Origin: Ciceribacter lividus
GTDB lineage: Bacteria > Pseudomonadota > Alphaproteobacteria > Rhizobiales > Rhizobiaceae
Length of the DNA stretch: 64,000 nt
Assembly (NCBI RefSeq): GCF_003337715.1
Contig: NZ_QPIX01000004.1
Location: 124,001-188,000 of the forward strand
Reading direction: 5' to 3'
The position numbers were made by a program, and so were the translations under genes. A model generated the notes under the pieces. The model saw nothing but the letters and a program-made list of their open reading frames with translations. It did no database searches and was not told where the DNA came from. This document shows, in pieces, positions 9,398 through 19,527 of this stretch (position 1 is the stretch's first letter; the number at the start of each line of letters is the position of its first letter).

Positions 9398-12300
9398 TCA
9401 GGTGCGGAGGACGCGGTAGATCGCCGGAATGACGAGGACCGTCAGCAGCGTCGATGACGCGAGCCCGAAGAGCAGCGAAATCGCCAGCCCCTGGAAGATC
9501 GGGTCGGTGAGGATCACGGCGGCGCCGATCATCGCCGCAAGCGCGGTCAGCAGGATCGGCTTGAAGCGGATCGAGCCGGCCTCGATCAGGACGTCCGTCA
9601 GCGGACGCTCCGGTGTGCGGGCGTGGCGGATGAAGTCCACGAGCAGGATCGAGTTGCGCACGATGATGCCGGCAAGCGCGATAAAGCCGATCATCGATGT
9701 CGCAGTGAACGGAGCACCGAACAGCCAGTGACCGCCGAGAATGCCGATGAAAGTCAGCGGAATCGGGGTGAGGATCACCAGCGGCACCTTGAACGAGCCG
9801 AACTGCGCGACAACCAGGATATAGATCCCGAGGAGCGCGACCATGAAGGCGGCACCCATGTCGCGGAACGTGACCCACGTCACTTCCCACTCGCCGTCCC
9901 ACAGCAAGACAGGCTTGCTCTGGTCGGTCGGCTGGCCGTGCAGGGCGATCTCGGGTTTCTGCAATCCGGTCCAGTCCTGGGCATCCAGCGCGTCCTGAAC
10001 GGCCAGCATGCCGTAAAGCGGCGCCTCGAAGTCCCCGGCAAGCTCTGCCGTCACCATCTCGGCGTAACGGCCGTTGTGGCGGAAGATCGGGAAGGAAGCC
10101 TGTTCCTCCTTGACGCGGATGACGTCGCCGAGTTCGACCACCGATCGGGAGCCAGGCAGGAGGTTCGCCGGGATTGGCGTTGCGAGGAAGGTCTCGTCGA
10201 GAACCTTCGTGCCCTTTGGTCGGGTGATCTCGATCGGGATCGGCGCGCGTCCATCGCCGCGGTGGCTGTAACCGATCGTCGTCGTGCCGTTGAGGATCGA
10301 CAACGTATCGAACACATCGCTCTCCGAGACGCCGTAGAAATCGAGATCGTCGGTCGAGATCGTCGCACGCAGGCGTCTCGCGGGTTGGCCGTAACTGTCG
10401 TCGACGTCGACGATGAAGGGAACCGAACGGAACGCTGTCTTTACCTTCTCCGCAGTCGCGCGGCGGGTGTCGGCATCAGGGCCGTAGATTTCAGCAAGCA
10501 GCGTTGCCATAACCGGCGGACCGGGCGGTGGCTCGACGACCTTGAGTGAGCTGCCCTCGGGGACGTTCACTTGTGAGATGAGGCGCTGCCGCAGATCGAG
10601 AGCGATCTCGTGGCTGGAGCGATCCCGTTCCCCCTTAGGCAGCAGGTTGATCTGGACGTCGCCCATTTCGGGGCTGGATCGCAGATAGGCGTGCCGGACG
10701 AGACCGTTGAAGTTGAATGGTGCTGCGGTCGCGGCATGGGTCTGCACCGAGATCACCTCCGGCGTGTCCAGCACGACCTTGGCGACGGCCTGCGCGACTG
10801 CATCCGTCGTTTCGACGGAGGAACCTTCCGGCAGGTCTATCATGACCTGTAGTTCCGATTTGTTGTCGAAGGGGAGCAGCTTCACCGTGACGTCCTTCGT
10901 GTAGAAGAGCGCCAGTGAGCCGAGCGTCGCCACGCCGACGAGAAGCAGGAAGATCCAACTCTTCTTCTTGGTCGCGAGGATGGGTCTCGCGACAGCCGCA
11001 TATGCTCGTCCGAGCGTGCCTCCCGATCCATGGTCCGCATCGTGATGCAGCTTCGCCTTGCCAGCGATCTTCAGCATCAGCCAGGGCGTCACTACCACCG
11101 CGACGAAGAAGGAGAAAATCATCGCAGCCGAGGCGTTGGCCGGAATAGGGCTCATGTAAGGGCCCATCATGCCTGAAACGAACATCATGGGAAGCAGGGC
11201 AACCACGACCGTGAGAGTCGCGACGATCGTCGGATTGCCGACTTCGGCGACGGCTTCGATCGCAGCCTCTCGCCGGTCTGTTCCATCGGACATACCCCAA
11301 TGGCGGGCGATGTTCTCGATCACGACGATGGCGTCGTCGACGAGAATGCCGATCGAGAAGATGAGTGCGAAGAGCGAGACGCGGTTCAGCGTGTAGCCCA
11401 TGAGATTGGCGGCAAACAGCGTCAGCAGGATCGTGACCGGGATGACGATTGCGACGACGAAGGCTTCGCGGCGGCCGATCGCGACCCAAACCAACGCGAT
11501 GATCGAGAGCGTGGCGAGGCCGAGGTGGAAAAGCAGTTCGTTCGCCTTCTCGTTCGCCGTGTCGCCGTAGTCTCGGGTTACCTCGACATCCATGGAATTC
11601 GGGATAAGAGTTCCTTTCAGTTCCTCGACGCGATGAAGGATCTCTTCCGATACAAGGACGGCGTTTGCTCCGGCGCGCTTGGCGATCGCCAGCGTCACGG
11701 CCGGAACCCGCTTCAGTTCCCCGTTCTCTCCACGGGTCACGGTGGAAGCGCGCGCCTCGGCGGTGTCGGTGACGAAAGATACGTCCGCGACGTCGCGGAC
11801 ATAAACCGGACGGTTGTCGCGGGTGGTCAGTAGCAGGTTACCGATATCGGCGGGCGTAGAGAGCGTCTCTCCCGCCACGACCTCGATCTGCTGCCCGCCG
11901 TCGCGAACGCGGCCGGTCGAGAACGACCGGTTGGCCGCCGTCACCTTGCCGGAAAGCTGCTGGAGCGTCATGCCATAGAGTGCAAGCTTTTCCGGATCCG
12001 GCGCGACGCGGATCGCCTCGCCGGTCTCACCGACGAGATAGCTCAGGCCGACGTTCTCGATCTTCGCCAGCTCGACCCGAAGCTCGCGGGCGATGCGCGT
12101 CAGGTCGTTGGCCGTAACGTTCGCGCCTTTTTCGAGGGACGGTGTCAGGGTGAGTGATACGATTGCGACGTCATCGATCGTTCGACCGACGACGAGCGGC
12201 TCCGGAATGCCGACGGGGATGGAGCCCATATTCGCGCGGATCTTGTCATGGACGCGCAAGACGGCCGAATCGCCCGACGTGCCAACCACGAACCGCGCCG

Positions 12301-12598
12301 TGACCATCACCTGATCATCGGCGGTTTGCGAATAGACATGCTCGACGTCGTTGATCCCCTTGACGATCGTCTCCAAGGGCTCCGTGACGAGCTTGACCGC
12401 ATCCTCCGCCTTCAGGCCGTCGGCGCGGACCATGATGTCCACCATGGGGACCGAAATCTGCGGCTCCTCTTCGCGCGGCAAGGTCAAGAGGGCGACGACG
12501 CCGAGCGCAAAGGCGGCAAGCAGAAAGAGAGGAGTGAGTGGTGACGTGATGAAGGTCTTCGTCAACCCGCCCGCGATACCCAGATTCTGGATTTTCAT
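9398..12598 (-). CDS. RND-family efflux permease (AcrB/HAE1-like)
   Basis: Inner-membrane proton-driven efflux subunit of 1066 residues, the usual length. It shows the standard N-terminal helix (PLTPLFLLAAFALGVVALLTLP), the PREEEPQISVP entry into the porter domain, and the central membrane bundle with SIGILVDDAIVVIENIARH. The second half repeats this with IALAGIIVRNSILLVDFIRH. The start overlaps the stop of the membrane-fusion gene by an ATGA, so the two are translationally coupled. No outer-membrane TolC-like partner is encoded here and must come from elsewhere. The substrate is unknown; nothing marks it as a heavy-metal (CzcA) pump. Confidence 0.92.
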   Translation of the reverse strand: MKIQNLGIAGGLTKTFITSPLTPLFLLAAFALGVVALLTLPREEEPQISVPMVDIMVRADGLKAEDAVKLVTEPLETIVKGINDVEHVYSQTADDQVMVTARFVVGTSGDSAVLRVHDKIRANMGSIPVGIPEPLVVGRTIDDVAIVSLTLTPSLEKGANVTANDLTRIARELRVELAKIENVGLSYLVGETGEAIRVAPDPEKLALYGMTLQQLSGKVTAANRSFSTGRVRDGGQQIEVVAGETLSTPADIGNLLLTTRDNRPVYVRDVADVSFVTDTAEARASTVTRGENGELKRVPAVTLAIAKRAGANAVLVSEEILHRVEELKGTLIPNSMDVEVTRDYGDTANEKANELLFHLGLATLSIIALVWVAIGRREAFVVAIVIPVTILLTLFAANLMGYTLNRVSLFALIFSIGILVDDAIVVIENIARHWGMSDGTDRREAAIEAVAEVGNPTIVATLTVVVALLPMMFVSGMMGPYMSPIPANASAAMIFSFFVAVVVTPWLMLKIAGKAKLHHDADHGSGGTLGRAYAAVARPILATKKKSWIFLLLVGVATLGSLALFYTKDVTVKLLPFDNKSELQVMIDLPEGSSVETTDAVAQAVAKVVLDTPEVISVQTHAATAAPFNFNGLVRHAYLRSSPEMGDVQINLLPKGERDRSSHEIALDLRQRLISQVNVPEGSSLKVVEPPPGPPVMATLLAEIYGPDADTRRATAEKVKTAFRSVPFIVDVDDSYGQPARRLRATISTDDLDFYGVSESDVFDTLSILNGTTTIGYSHRGDGRAPIPIEITRPKGTKVLDETFLATPIPANLLPGSRSVVELGDVIRVKEEQASFPIFRHNGRYAEMVTAELAGDFEAPLYGMLAVQDALDAQDWTGLQKPEIALHGQPTDQSKPVLLWDGEWEVTWVTFRDMGAAFMVALLGIYILVVAQFGSFKVPLVILTPIPLTFIGILGGHWLFGAPFTATSMIGFIALAGIIVRNSILLVDFIRHARTPERPLTDVLIEAGSIRFKPILLTALAAMIGAAVILTDPIFQGLAISLLFGLASSTLLTVLVIPAIYRVLRT

Positions 12599-13575
12599 GG
12601 CAGTACAACCTCGTCACCGGCCCGGATGCCGGTCAGGATTTCCGTCATCGGCGCGCCGTCGTAGGTGATCGGCTTGGCTGTGACAACAGTGCGTTCCGCA
12701 GTCGCCTCTCCGTTCTTTACGGTGACGTAGTCGACGCCGTAGCGGCTGGTGATTGCGGCTTGCGGCACGAGCAGAGCCTGCCGCTCTCCGACGGGCAGAC
12801 GGATCAGCAGGCGCTTGTTGACGAAGTTGGTCGGCAGCGCATCGACTTCCACGTCTGCGATGACGCGGCCATTGTCTATTTCGGGATAGATCTTTGCGAG
12901 CCGGCCCGTCCGATGATCGGCGGTCGTTCCGTCGATCTCGATCGTGGCGCCTTCCTTGAGGAGGTCGGCGTGGCGTTCAGGTACGGCAAGTCGCAGGAAA
13001 AACCCGCCGCCGCCGATGGTCGCGACCGTCTCGCCGGCCATGATGACGGTGTCGCGGGTCACGGGAACCGTCAGGACCGTCCCGGTGGTCGGTGCGAGCA
13101 CCGAGCCTTCCTTGCCCTGCTGGACGATCACCGAACGCTGCGCTTCGGCCGCCGCGATCTGGTTGCGGACGACGTCTACCTGCGTGCGCAGCGCGTCGAG
13201 CCGCTGGGCGGTAGTCACGCCGCGCTTGATCAGTTCTTCACCGCGCGCCAGCTCGGCTTGGGCGTTGTCGAGCGATGCCTTGAGACCGAGAAGCTGCGCG
13301 TCGATCGCCGCGATCTGAAATTCGATCTTGTCGTCTCGAACGGTCGCGATGACATCGCCGGTCGAGACGCTGTCGCCTTCCGTGACCTTGAGGTCGACGA
13401 CAGTGCCGCCGATCCGCGCGCGTGCCGGCACGCTGTCGCGAGCTTCGACGCGCCCGTAGACGGCCTTCCATTCGGGAATGGTCACTGGTTGGACCCGCAG
13501 GGTTTCTGCGGCCGCGGCGGAGGCGGAGAAGATCAGAGCGAGCGCTACCAGGCGTGCGAGCGGCGGACGATACAT
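12595..13575 (-). CDS. RND efflux periplasmic adaptor (membrane-fusion protein)
   Basis: Periplasmic adaptor of 326 residues that links the RND pump to an outer-membrane channel. An N-terminal signal peptide (LVALALIFSASAAAAE) is followed by a lipoyl/barrel-sandwich half-motif (GGTVVDLKVTEGDSVSTGDVIATV), a coiled-coil hairpin around residues 90-160 (LDNAQAELARGEELIKRG and QVDVVRNQIAAAEAQ), and the returning lipoyl half (VLAPTTGTVLTVPV). No lipobox cysteine is seen, so anchoring is probably by an uncleaved or processed signal rather than lipid. It is the middle gene of a three-gene operon. Confidence 0.92.
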   Translation of the reverse strand: MYRPPLARLVALALIFSASAAAAETLRVQPVTIPEWKAVYGRVEARDSVPARARIGGTVVDLKVTEGDSVSTGDVIATVRDDKIEFQIAAIDAQLLGLKASLDNAQAELARGEELIKRGVTTAQRLDALRTQVDVVRNQIAAAEAQRSVIVQQGKEGSVLAPTTGTVLTVPVTRDTVIMAGETVATIGGGGFFLRLAVPERHADLLKEGATIEIDGTTADHRTGRLAKIYPEIDNGRVIADVEVDALPTNFVNKRLLIRLPVGERQALLVPQAAITSRYGVDYVTVKNGEATAERTVVTAKPITYDGAPMTEILTGIRAGDEVVLP

Positions 13576-13600
13576 TTTGCTTTTCCTTTTCAGGACTGCG

Positions 13601-13801
13601 TCAGAAAGCCGTTCCCGGACGGAAGCCGAGCTTTTTGAAGATCATGGCGGCGGGACAGAAGCCGGTGAATGCGGATTGGAACATATTGACGCCGATGAAG
13701 ACGGTAAACCAGAGGAAAAGCGGATGGACGTAAACCGTCAGGACGACGGACAGGAGAACCATCACGCCGGCGAAGGCGAGCACGGCACGATCGAGAGACA
13801 T
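13601..13801 (-). CDS. DUF2892 (YgaP-type) small membrane protein
   Basis: A 66-residue protein of two membrane segments ([18 protein letters not shown] and [20 protein letters not shown]), followed by the [12 protein letters not shown] tail typical of DUF2892. This domain often accompanies rhodaneses and sulfur or thiol-stress genes; here it leads an RND efflux operon, 25 bases ahead of the adaptor gene. The single cysteine in FTGFCP is conserved in the family. Function is not established. Confidence 0.8.
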   Translation of the reverse strand: MSLDRAVLAFAGVMVLLSVVLTVYVHPLFLWFTVFIGVNMFQSAFTGFCPAAMIFKKLGFRPGTAF

Positions 13802-13835
13802 TGGGAAACCTCCATGAGATGTTATCTACAAATAT

Positions 13836-13847
13836 TCGTATATACGA
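13836..13847. promoter_or_regulatory. Perfect 12-bp palindrome upstream of the efflux operon
   Basis: TCGTATATACGA is a perfect palindrome 35 bases upstream of the DUF2892 start, inside a locally AT-rich stretch. ArsR/SmtB-type repressors use AT-rich palindromes of this kind, and several DUF2892 genes are under such control. No regulator gene is adjacent. Operator function is inferred from symmetry and position. Confidence 0.35.
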
Positions 13848-14012
13848 TGGTTGATCCGCATGCAACAGAGATTTGCGTGAGTCGTACGCATCGCGACGAG
13901 CGCCTACGCCCACCGTGCGGGCACTTGCCGTCCATCGACGTTTCCGCAGGAAACAAAATGTGAGCGTCGATGTGGGGCACATCGCTTGCGAATTCAATCG
14001 ATTTAAATAGAT

Positions 14013-14026
14013 TGCAAGCGCTTGCA
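14013..14026. promoter_or_regulatory. Perfect 14-bp palindrome, LacI-type operator candidate
   Basis: TGCAAGCGCTTGCA is a perfect palindrome with the central CG of LacI/GalR-family operators. It ends three bases before the Shine-Dalgarno sequence of the MFS gene, a position suited to a repressor roadblock. No LacI-family gene lies in the window. Confidence 0.5.
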
Positions 14027-14038
14027 GTGGAGGAGATC

Positions 14039-15232
14039 ATGACCGAAACCCGATGTGAGATGGTAATTGGAGCCGCAGCACCCTCCTTTTTCCCGGCCAC
14101 GCGCTGGGCCGTGTCCCTGCTCTTTTTTCTCAACGGAATGATGATGGGGTCTTGGGCACCCAAGATCCCGCTCTTCGCGGGCGCTCTCGGTCTTTCCGAG
14201 GGAGGCCTCGGTGTGATGCTCTTCGTCTTCGGCGCGGGTTCTCTGCTGATGATGCCGATCGCCGGGTTTCAGATTGCCCGCTTCGGGTCGCGGCAGGTGG
14301 TCCAGGTCGCAACCATTCTGTTCCTTCCGACCATCGTGGGCATATCTCTCGTCGGTGACATTTGGACCGGTGTCGCTGCGATCTTTCTGTTCGGCGGTCT
14401 GACCGGCGCGATGGACGTTGCGATGAATGCAAACGCGGTGGAGGTCGAGCGGACGATGCGGCGTTCGATCATGTCGTCTTGTCATGCATTCTGGAGCCTC
14501 GGCGGCCTGGTCGGCTCGGCGCTCGGAGGATACCTGATCGCCTTGGTTGGCGATCTCGCGCACTCCGTTCTCGCGGCGACTGTGGCGCTGGCGTTGTTCC
14601 TGATCGCCCGGCCGAGTATTCTCGCGGACCGGCCTCACGCCTCGGAGCAGCGGGCGAAGGCGCGGTTGCCCTTGACGCCACTGCCGTGGCTGGTCGGGCT
14701 CGTCGCGCTCTTTTCGATGATACCGGAAGGCACGACGCTCGACTGGGGCGCTCTCTACCTGCGCACGGAGCTCGGTGCGTCGGTCTCCTTCTCCGGCTTC
14801 GCATTCGCGGCCTTCTCGCTCGCGATGGCCGGGATGCGGTTTGCCGGAGACCTAGTACGCGATCGCCTTGGTGCCGTCCGAACCTTGCGCCTTTGCACCG
14901 CGGCATCGTTCATCGGATTGGTGACTGCGGGCCTCGCACCCAACTTGACGATCGCGCTGGTCGGTTTCGCCGTTGCCGGCATTGGTATCTCCAATATGGT
15001 GCCGATTGCCTTTTCCGCAGGCGGCAATATTCCCGGGCTTGCTCCGGGGATCGGCCTGTCGGTGGTGACCACTCTCGGCTACTCGGGGATCCTCTTTGCG
15101 CCGTCAATAATCGGCTTTGTCGCGGAGCACACCTCGCTCTCGGCGGTATTCATCGCCGTCTCGTTCCTGAACGTCGTCGTCTTCGCGCTTTCAAGTCTGG
15201 CCCGTTACGCCGACCGCGCGAGCGGCGGCTAA
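14039..15232 (+). CDS. MFS transporter
   Basis: Twelve-helix inner-membrane permease of 397 residues. The first helix contains LLFFLNGMMMGSWAPKIPLF and the loop GSRQVVQVATILFL follows helix 2, matching the YbjJ/FucP-like branch of the major facilitator superfamily. A GGLTGAMDVAMNANAVEVE stretch lies in helices 4-5. The ATG at 14039 is chosen because GGAGGAG lies directly upstream; a longer in-frame start at 13970 has no such site and would cover the palindrome. It converges on the molybdenum hydroxylase genes with 10 bases between stops. Sugar or sugar-acid transport would fit a LacI-type operator, but the substrate is unproven. Confidence 0.85.
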   Translation: MTETRCEMVIGAAAPSFFPATRWAVSLLFFLNGMMMGSWAPKIPLFAGALGLSEGGLGVMLFVFGAGSLLMMPIAGFQIARFGSRQVVQVATILFLPTIVGISLVGDIWTGVAAIFLFGGLTGAMDVAMNANAVEVERTMRRSIMSSCHAFWSLGGLVGSALGGYLIALVGDLAHSVLAATVALALFLIARPSILADRPHASEQRAKARLPLTPLPWLVGLVALFSMIPEGTTLDWGALYLRTELGASVSFSGFAFAAFSLAMAGMRFAGDLVRDRLGAVRTLRLCTAASFIGLVTAGLAPNLTIALVGFAVAGIGISNMVPIAFSAGGNIPGLAPGIGLSVVTTLGYSGILFAPSIIGFVAEHTSLSAVFIAVSFLNVVVFALSSLARYADRASGG

Positions 15233-15242
15233 GCAGCGCTGT

Positions 15243-17519
15243 TCAGGCAAACGTCACGTCTTCGGAAAACGGCAGGCGTCGGAGGCGCTTGCCAGTCAGT
15301 GCGAAAATCGCGTTGCCGAGCGCCGGCATCGCCGGCGGCGTACCTGGCTCGCCGGCGCCACCGAGCCGCGGTGCATTCTCGAGCAACTCCACCTCGATCA
15401 CCGGACATTGATTGATGCGCAAGGAATCGTAGTCGTGAAAGTTCGACTGCTCGACCGTTCCGTCTGCGAAGGTGATCTGCTGTCCGACTGCCGCCGACAA
15501 ACCGAAGATGATGCCCGACATCATCTGCGCCTTGAAGTTCAAGGGATCGAGTAGGATCCCGGGATCCGCAGCGCACAACACCCGTTCGATCCGGATGTTG
15601 CCGGCGGTCTCGGCAACCTCGACCACCTGAGCGACCCATGTCCCGAACGAGAGGGCGAAGGCAAGGCCGCGCGCCTTGCCGGGTTCCGGTGTTGTGCCCC
15701 AGCCAGACATCGACGCCACTTTTTCGAGGACAGCCAGGGCCACTGGATATTCCCGCATGAGTTTGCGCCGCAATTCGAGCGGATCGGTGCCGCCGGCATG
15801 GGCGATCTCGTCGATGAAGCTCTCATGCATGAAGGTGTTGTAGGAAAACCCGACCGATCGCCAGAAGCCGACCGGGACGGCAATGTCGACCTTCCTGCCA
15901 TCCACGCGGTAGTTCGCGATGCCATAGGGCTGGTTGTAAGCTCCGTCGACGAGAGTACTGTCCGGTCCACCGGTGGGGAGAACCGGGAAATAGCGTCCGA
16001 GCGCGCTGGCGACAACCGATGGAGCGGCAATCGACCCGGCCAGTGCCTTCGGGACGCCGTCGTCATCAAGAGCGGCCTTGTAGCGCCCCATGGCCGCCGG
16101 CCTATAGGGCCCGTGGCTTATGTCTTCTTCGCGAGTCCAGGTGACCTTGACCGGCCGGCCATCCGCTTCTTTAGCCAGACGGAGCGCATAGTCTGAGAAA
16201 TCCGGTTCGATGCGCCGGCCGAAGCCGCCGCCGAGAAACGTCGTGTGAACCGCTATGTGGTCTTCTGGGGCTCCGGTCACCCGGCTCGCGGCGATCTTCA
16301 CCAGGGAGGGACTCTGGTTCGGCGCCCATATGTCGACAAGTCCGTCCCGGATGTAGGCGGTCGCGTTCATCGGCTCCATGGCGACGTGGGAGAGGAACGG
16401 GACCTTGTAGGCGGCCTCCAATACTCTTTCGCGCGGGGCATCGGCAAAAACGACGTCGGGGTCCCCGATCGTCCTCAGAGAGAACGAGCCAGTGCCGTTC
16501 AGTGCAGCCTCCAGCGCCGTGTCGACGTCCGCGGAACTCTCAGGGCCGGGTCCGCTCGCCCATTCGATCTCGACAGCTTCGGCGGCCTTGAACGCCCGCC
16601 ACGTATTGTCCGCGATCACCCCGATCCCATGGCCATAGGGACTGTCGATCTCAATGATTTTCTGCACGCCCGGCATGGCCATCGCGGCTTTGGCGTCGAA
16701 CCGCTTCAGTCGTCCGCCCGGTTTTGGGTTCATGCGCACGGTCCCGTAAAGCATGCCGGGCAGGCTCACATCGATCCCGAAGATCGGGGCACCGGTGACC
16801 TTGCGCACCATGTCCTGGCGCGGCTGCGACTTGCCGAGGATCTTCCACTGCGACCGGTCACGAAGCGTGACCTCGGAGGGCGGATCGAGCTTTGCGGCAT
16901 CGACGGCGAGGGCGCCGTAGGCAACACGCTTGCCGGATTGGGGATCGGAGACGAAGCCCTCGGCAGTCGTCAAGCTGTCGCGCGGCACACCCAGTTTCGC
17001 CGCAGCCGCTGTCTTCAGCATTTCACGCGCAGTCGCCCCTGCGAGGCGCATCTTCTCGAAGCCGTCGGCCATGGAGGTCGACGCTCCGGTGAACTGCAGG
17101 CCGGCGAATTTGGCGATGACCCCCATGACATCGCGAAGACTTTCCGCGAGAAAGCCGTCGTCGAATTGCGGGAATGGCGCGCCGTCGCGAAATGCCGCTT
17201 CGTTGAAATAAGCCGGAGACACCGGCCCGTGCTCGATCGCGACCTGCTCCAGAGTGACGTCCAACTCCTCCGCGACGAGTGCTGCCAGCGTCGTATACAC
17301 CCCCTGGCCCATCTCGGCACGTGGCGCGATGATCGAAATGCGATTGTCCGTGCCAATCTTGACATAAGGATTGAAGGCGACCTCACCCTTCTCAAGCCCA
17401 TCGCGGAGCGGATTCGGATAGGGTTTCCTGTACTGATAGTAGCCGAATGCCACGCCACCGGCGACGGCGGCAGCGCCGACGAGCAATGTGCGGCGAGTGA
17501 TCTTGCCGATTCTGCTCAT
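15243..17519 (-). CDS. Molybdopterin-binding subunit, xanthine dehydrogenase family (IorB-like)
   Basis: Large catalytic subunit (758 residues) of a periplasm-facing molybdenum hydroxylase related to isoquinoline 1-oxidoreductase and aldehyde oxidoreductases. The N-terminus ([16 protein letters not shown]) looks like a twin-arginine signal or anchor. Characteristic stretches include [33 protein letters not shown] at the molybdopterin contact, and [20 protein letters not shown] near the C-terminus, whose GEPGTPP contains the expected active-site glutamate. It overlaps the iron-sulfur subunit gene by ATGA. No FAD subunit or XdhC-type chaperone gene is nearby; IorAB enzymes lack the FAD subunit and pass electrons to cytochromes. 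The substrate, an aldehyde or N-heterocycle, is undetermined. Confidence 0.9.
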   Translation of the reverse strand: MSRIGKITRRTLLVGAAAVAGGVAFGYYQYRKPYPNPLRDGLEKGEVAFNPYVKIGTDNRISIIAPRAEMGQGVYTTLAALVAEELDVTLEQVAIEHGPVSPAYFNEAAFRDGAPFPQFDDGFLAESLRDVMGVIAKFAGLQFTGASTSMADGFEKMRLAGATAREMLKTAAAAKLGVPRDSLTTAEGFVSDPQSGKRVAYGALAVDAAKLDPPSEVTLRDRSQWKILGKSQPRQDMVRKVTGAPIFGIDVSLPGMLYGTVRMNPKPGGRLKRFDAKAAMAMPGVQKIIEIDSPYGHGIGVIADNTWRAFKAAEAVEIEWASGPGPESSADVDTALEAALNGTGSFSLRTIGDPDVVFADAPRERVLEAAYKVPFLSHVAMEPMNATAYIRDGLVDIWAPNQSPSLVKIAASRVTGAPEDHIAVHTTFLGGGFGRRIEPDFSDYALRLAKEADGRPVKVTWTREEDISHGPYRPAAMGRYKAALDDDGVPKALAGSIAAPSVVASALGRYFPVLPTGGPDSTLVDGAYNQPYGIANYRVDGRKVDIAVPVGFWRSVGFSYNTFMHESFIDEIAHAGGTDPLELRRKLMREYPVALAVLEKVASMSGWGTTPEPGKARGLAFALSFGTWVAQVVEVAETAGNIRIERVLCAADPGILLDPLNFKAQMMSGIIFGLSAAVGQQITFADGTVEQSNFHDYDSLRINQCPVIEVELLENAPRLGGAGEPGTPPAMPALGNAIFALTGKRLRRLPFSEDVTFA

Positions 17520-17977
17520 GGCCGTGCTCCCGCCAGCTTTGCCGCGGCCTTGTGAATGGCCGCCCTGATGCGCGGGTAGGTGCCGCAGCGGCAGAGATTG
17601 CCGGCCATCGCCGCGTCGATCTCGTCATCGCTGGGCGCAGGATTGGACTGGAGCAGCGCCACCGCATTCATGATCTGACCGGATTGGCAGTAGCCGCATT
17701 GCGCGACCTGTTCCTCGATCCAGGCCTGCTGAACTGGATGAAGCTCGTCGCCGGCAAGTCCCTCGATAGTCAAGACCGGTTTATCGACGTCGCCTGTGGC
17801 AATCTGACAGGAGCGGACCGCCTCCCCGCCGACTATCACCGTGCAAGCGCCACACAGACCCGCGCCGCAGCCGAATTTCGGGCCCTTGATGTCAAGGATG
17901 TCGCGGAGTGCCCAGAGGAGCGGCATGTCTGCCTCTGCCTCGAGTGTATGGTCTGTTCCATTCACAGTCAGCTTCAC
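17516..17977 (-). CDS. [2Fe-2S] subunit of molybdenum hydroxylase (IorA-like)
   Basis: Small electron-transfer subunit of 153 residues. The plant-type [2Fe-2S] site is [11 protein letters not shown] followed by C in VRSCQ; the second, all-helical cluster site is [12 protein letters not shown] and [12 protein letters not shown] set the start at a GTG (17977) because GAGGAGG lies seven bases upstream and the protein then has the family's normal length; the frame is open further 5' but that extension has no family sequence. Its product pairs with the overlapping large subunit. Confidence 0.92.
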   Translation of the reverse strand: MKLTVNGTDHTLEAEADMPLLWALRDILDIKGPKFGCGAGLCGACTVIVGGEAVRSCQIATGDVDKPVLTIEGLAGDELHPVQQAWIEEQVAQCGYCQSGQIMNAVALLQSNPAPSDDEIDAAMAGNLCRCGTYPRIRAAIHKAAAKLAGARP

Positions 17978-18195
17978 GTCGGTCCTCCTCGAGGCCGGAA
18001 GAAAAAGGGGCTTTGACAAACTATCGGCAAATGCCAAAGCGTCAACGACGGATGACATAGCGCAGGACATGTGGCTCTCGCGTCCCGACCGGTGGTCGGA
18101 CCGCTCGCCATGGTGTGGGAACGGCCGCAGAGTTGACAAGAAGCCATGTTTGATCCACCTGAAACACAGGGTTTCCCGCAGATTGCGAGCAGGTA

Positions 18196-19446
18196 ATGGC
18201 CTCGGCAGAAGAATTTGATCCCAAACCGCGTCGCGCCTCCGTCGCCGTGGATGTCGGCGGAGTGATTGTCGGTGGTGGTGCGCCGGTTGTCGTTCAATCC
18301 ATGACCAACACGGACACGGCCGATGTCGATGCGACGGTCGCCCAGGTGGCGGCTCTCTTTCGTGCAGGATCCGAAATCGTCCGCATCACTGTCGACCGCG
18401 ACGAAAGTGCGGCAGCCGTGCCGAGAATCCGGGAGCGGCTGTTGCGGATCGGCCTGGACGTGCCGCTGGTCGGTGACTTCCACTACATCGGGCACAAGCT
18501 GCTTGCCGATCATCCGGCCTGTGCGGAGGCGCTCGCCAAGTATCGCATCAATCCGGGCAATGTCGGGTTCAAGGACAAGAAGGACAGGCAGTTTTCCGAG
18601 ATCGTCGAGATCGCGATCCGCTATGACAAGCCGGTCCGCATCGGTGTCAATTGGGGATCGCTCGACCAGGAACTGCTGACCCGGCTGATGGACGAGAACC
18701 AGGCGAATGGATTTCCGCTTTCCGCCCGGCAGGTGACGCGCGAGGCGATCGTACAGTCGGCGCTGCTTTCGGCCGAACTTGCCGAAGAGATCGGCCTGCC
18801 GCGCAACCGCATCATTCTCTCGGCGAAGGTCAGCCAGGTGCAGGATCTGATTGCCGTCTATTCGATGCTCGCCGCGCGCTCGGATCATGCGCTTCATCTC
18901 GGCCTTACCGAGGCGGGCATGGGTTCGAAGGGCATCGTCGCCTCGTCGGCCGCCATGGGCTATGTGCTGCAGCAGGGGATCGGCGACACGATTCGTGTCT
19001 CGTTGACGCCGGAGCCGAACGGCGACCGCACCCGCGAGGTTCAGGTGGCACAGGAGCTTCTGCAGGTGATGGGGTTCCGGCAATTCGTTCCGGTCGTTGC
19101 CGCCTGCCCCGGTTGCGGGCGGACGACCTCCACCGTCTTCCAGGAGCTCGCGCAGCGTATCCAGGACGACATCCGCAAGAACATGCCCGTCTGGCGGGAG
19201 AAATATCCGGGAGTCGAGGGCCTGAACGTCGCCGTCATGGGCTGCATCGTCAACGGGCCGGGGGAGAGCAAGCACGCCGACATCGGCATTTCGCTGCCCG
19301 GCACCGGCGAAAGCCCGGCCGCTCCCATCTTCATCGACGGGCAGAAGGCGATGACGCTTCGCGGCCCCAACATCGCGTCCGACTTCGAAGCCTTGGTGAT
19401 CGACTATATCGAGAAGCGCTACGGGCACAAAAACGCGGCAGAGTGA
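18196..19446 (+). CDS. ispG: 4-hydroxy-3-methylbut-2-enyl diphosphate synthase
   Basis: Iron-sulfur enzyme of the MEP isoprenoid pathway that converts methylerythritol cyclodiphosphate to HMBPP. The 416-residue protein has the N-terminal TIM barrel ([43 protein letters not shown]) and a C-terminal cluster domain. The [4Fe-4S] ligands are visible as CPGCGR near residue 300 and the cysteine of [17 protein letters not shown] prenyl diphosphate synthase gene 2.6 kb away uses the pathway's end products, but on the opposite strand and not in the same operon. Confidence 0.97.
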   Translation: MASAEEFDPKPRRASVAVDVGGVIVGGGAPVVVQSMTNTDTADVDATVAQVAALFRAGSEIVRITVDRDESAAAVPRIRERLLRIGLDVPLVGDFHYIGHKLLADHPACAEALAKYRINPGNVGFKDKKDRQFSEIVEIAIRYDKPVRIGVNWGSLDQELLTRLMDENQANGFPLSARQVTREAIVQSALLSAELAEEIGLPRNRIILSAKVSQVQDLIAVYSMLAARSDHALHLGLTEAGMGSKGIVASSAAMGYVLQQGIGDTIRVSLTPEPNGDRTREVQVAQELLQVMGFRQFVPVVAACPGCGRTTSTVFQELAQRIQDDIRKNMPVWREKYPGVEGLNVAVMGCIVNGPGESKHADIGISLPGTGESPAAPIFIDGQKAMTLRGPNIASDFEALVIDYIEKRYGHKNAAE

Positions 19447-19527
19447 GCCCCGCGCAGGGTTGCAACTTCATATTGCCGCAATTGATCTGTTGAGGCCTTT
19501 TAGGAAACCTTTGGAGTGATTCCGACG

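Noticed and set aside
17978..18139. A 54-residue N-terminal extension of the iron-sulfur subunit
   Set aside because: The GTG at 17977 has an excellent Shine-Dalgarno sequence and gives the family length; the extension has no homologous pattern.
17974..19428. A 484-codon minus-strand frame
   Set aside because: It is the antisense shadow of ispG, which has all iron-sulfur and barrel motifs on the plus strand.
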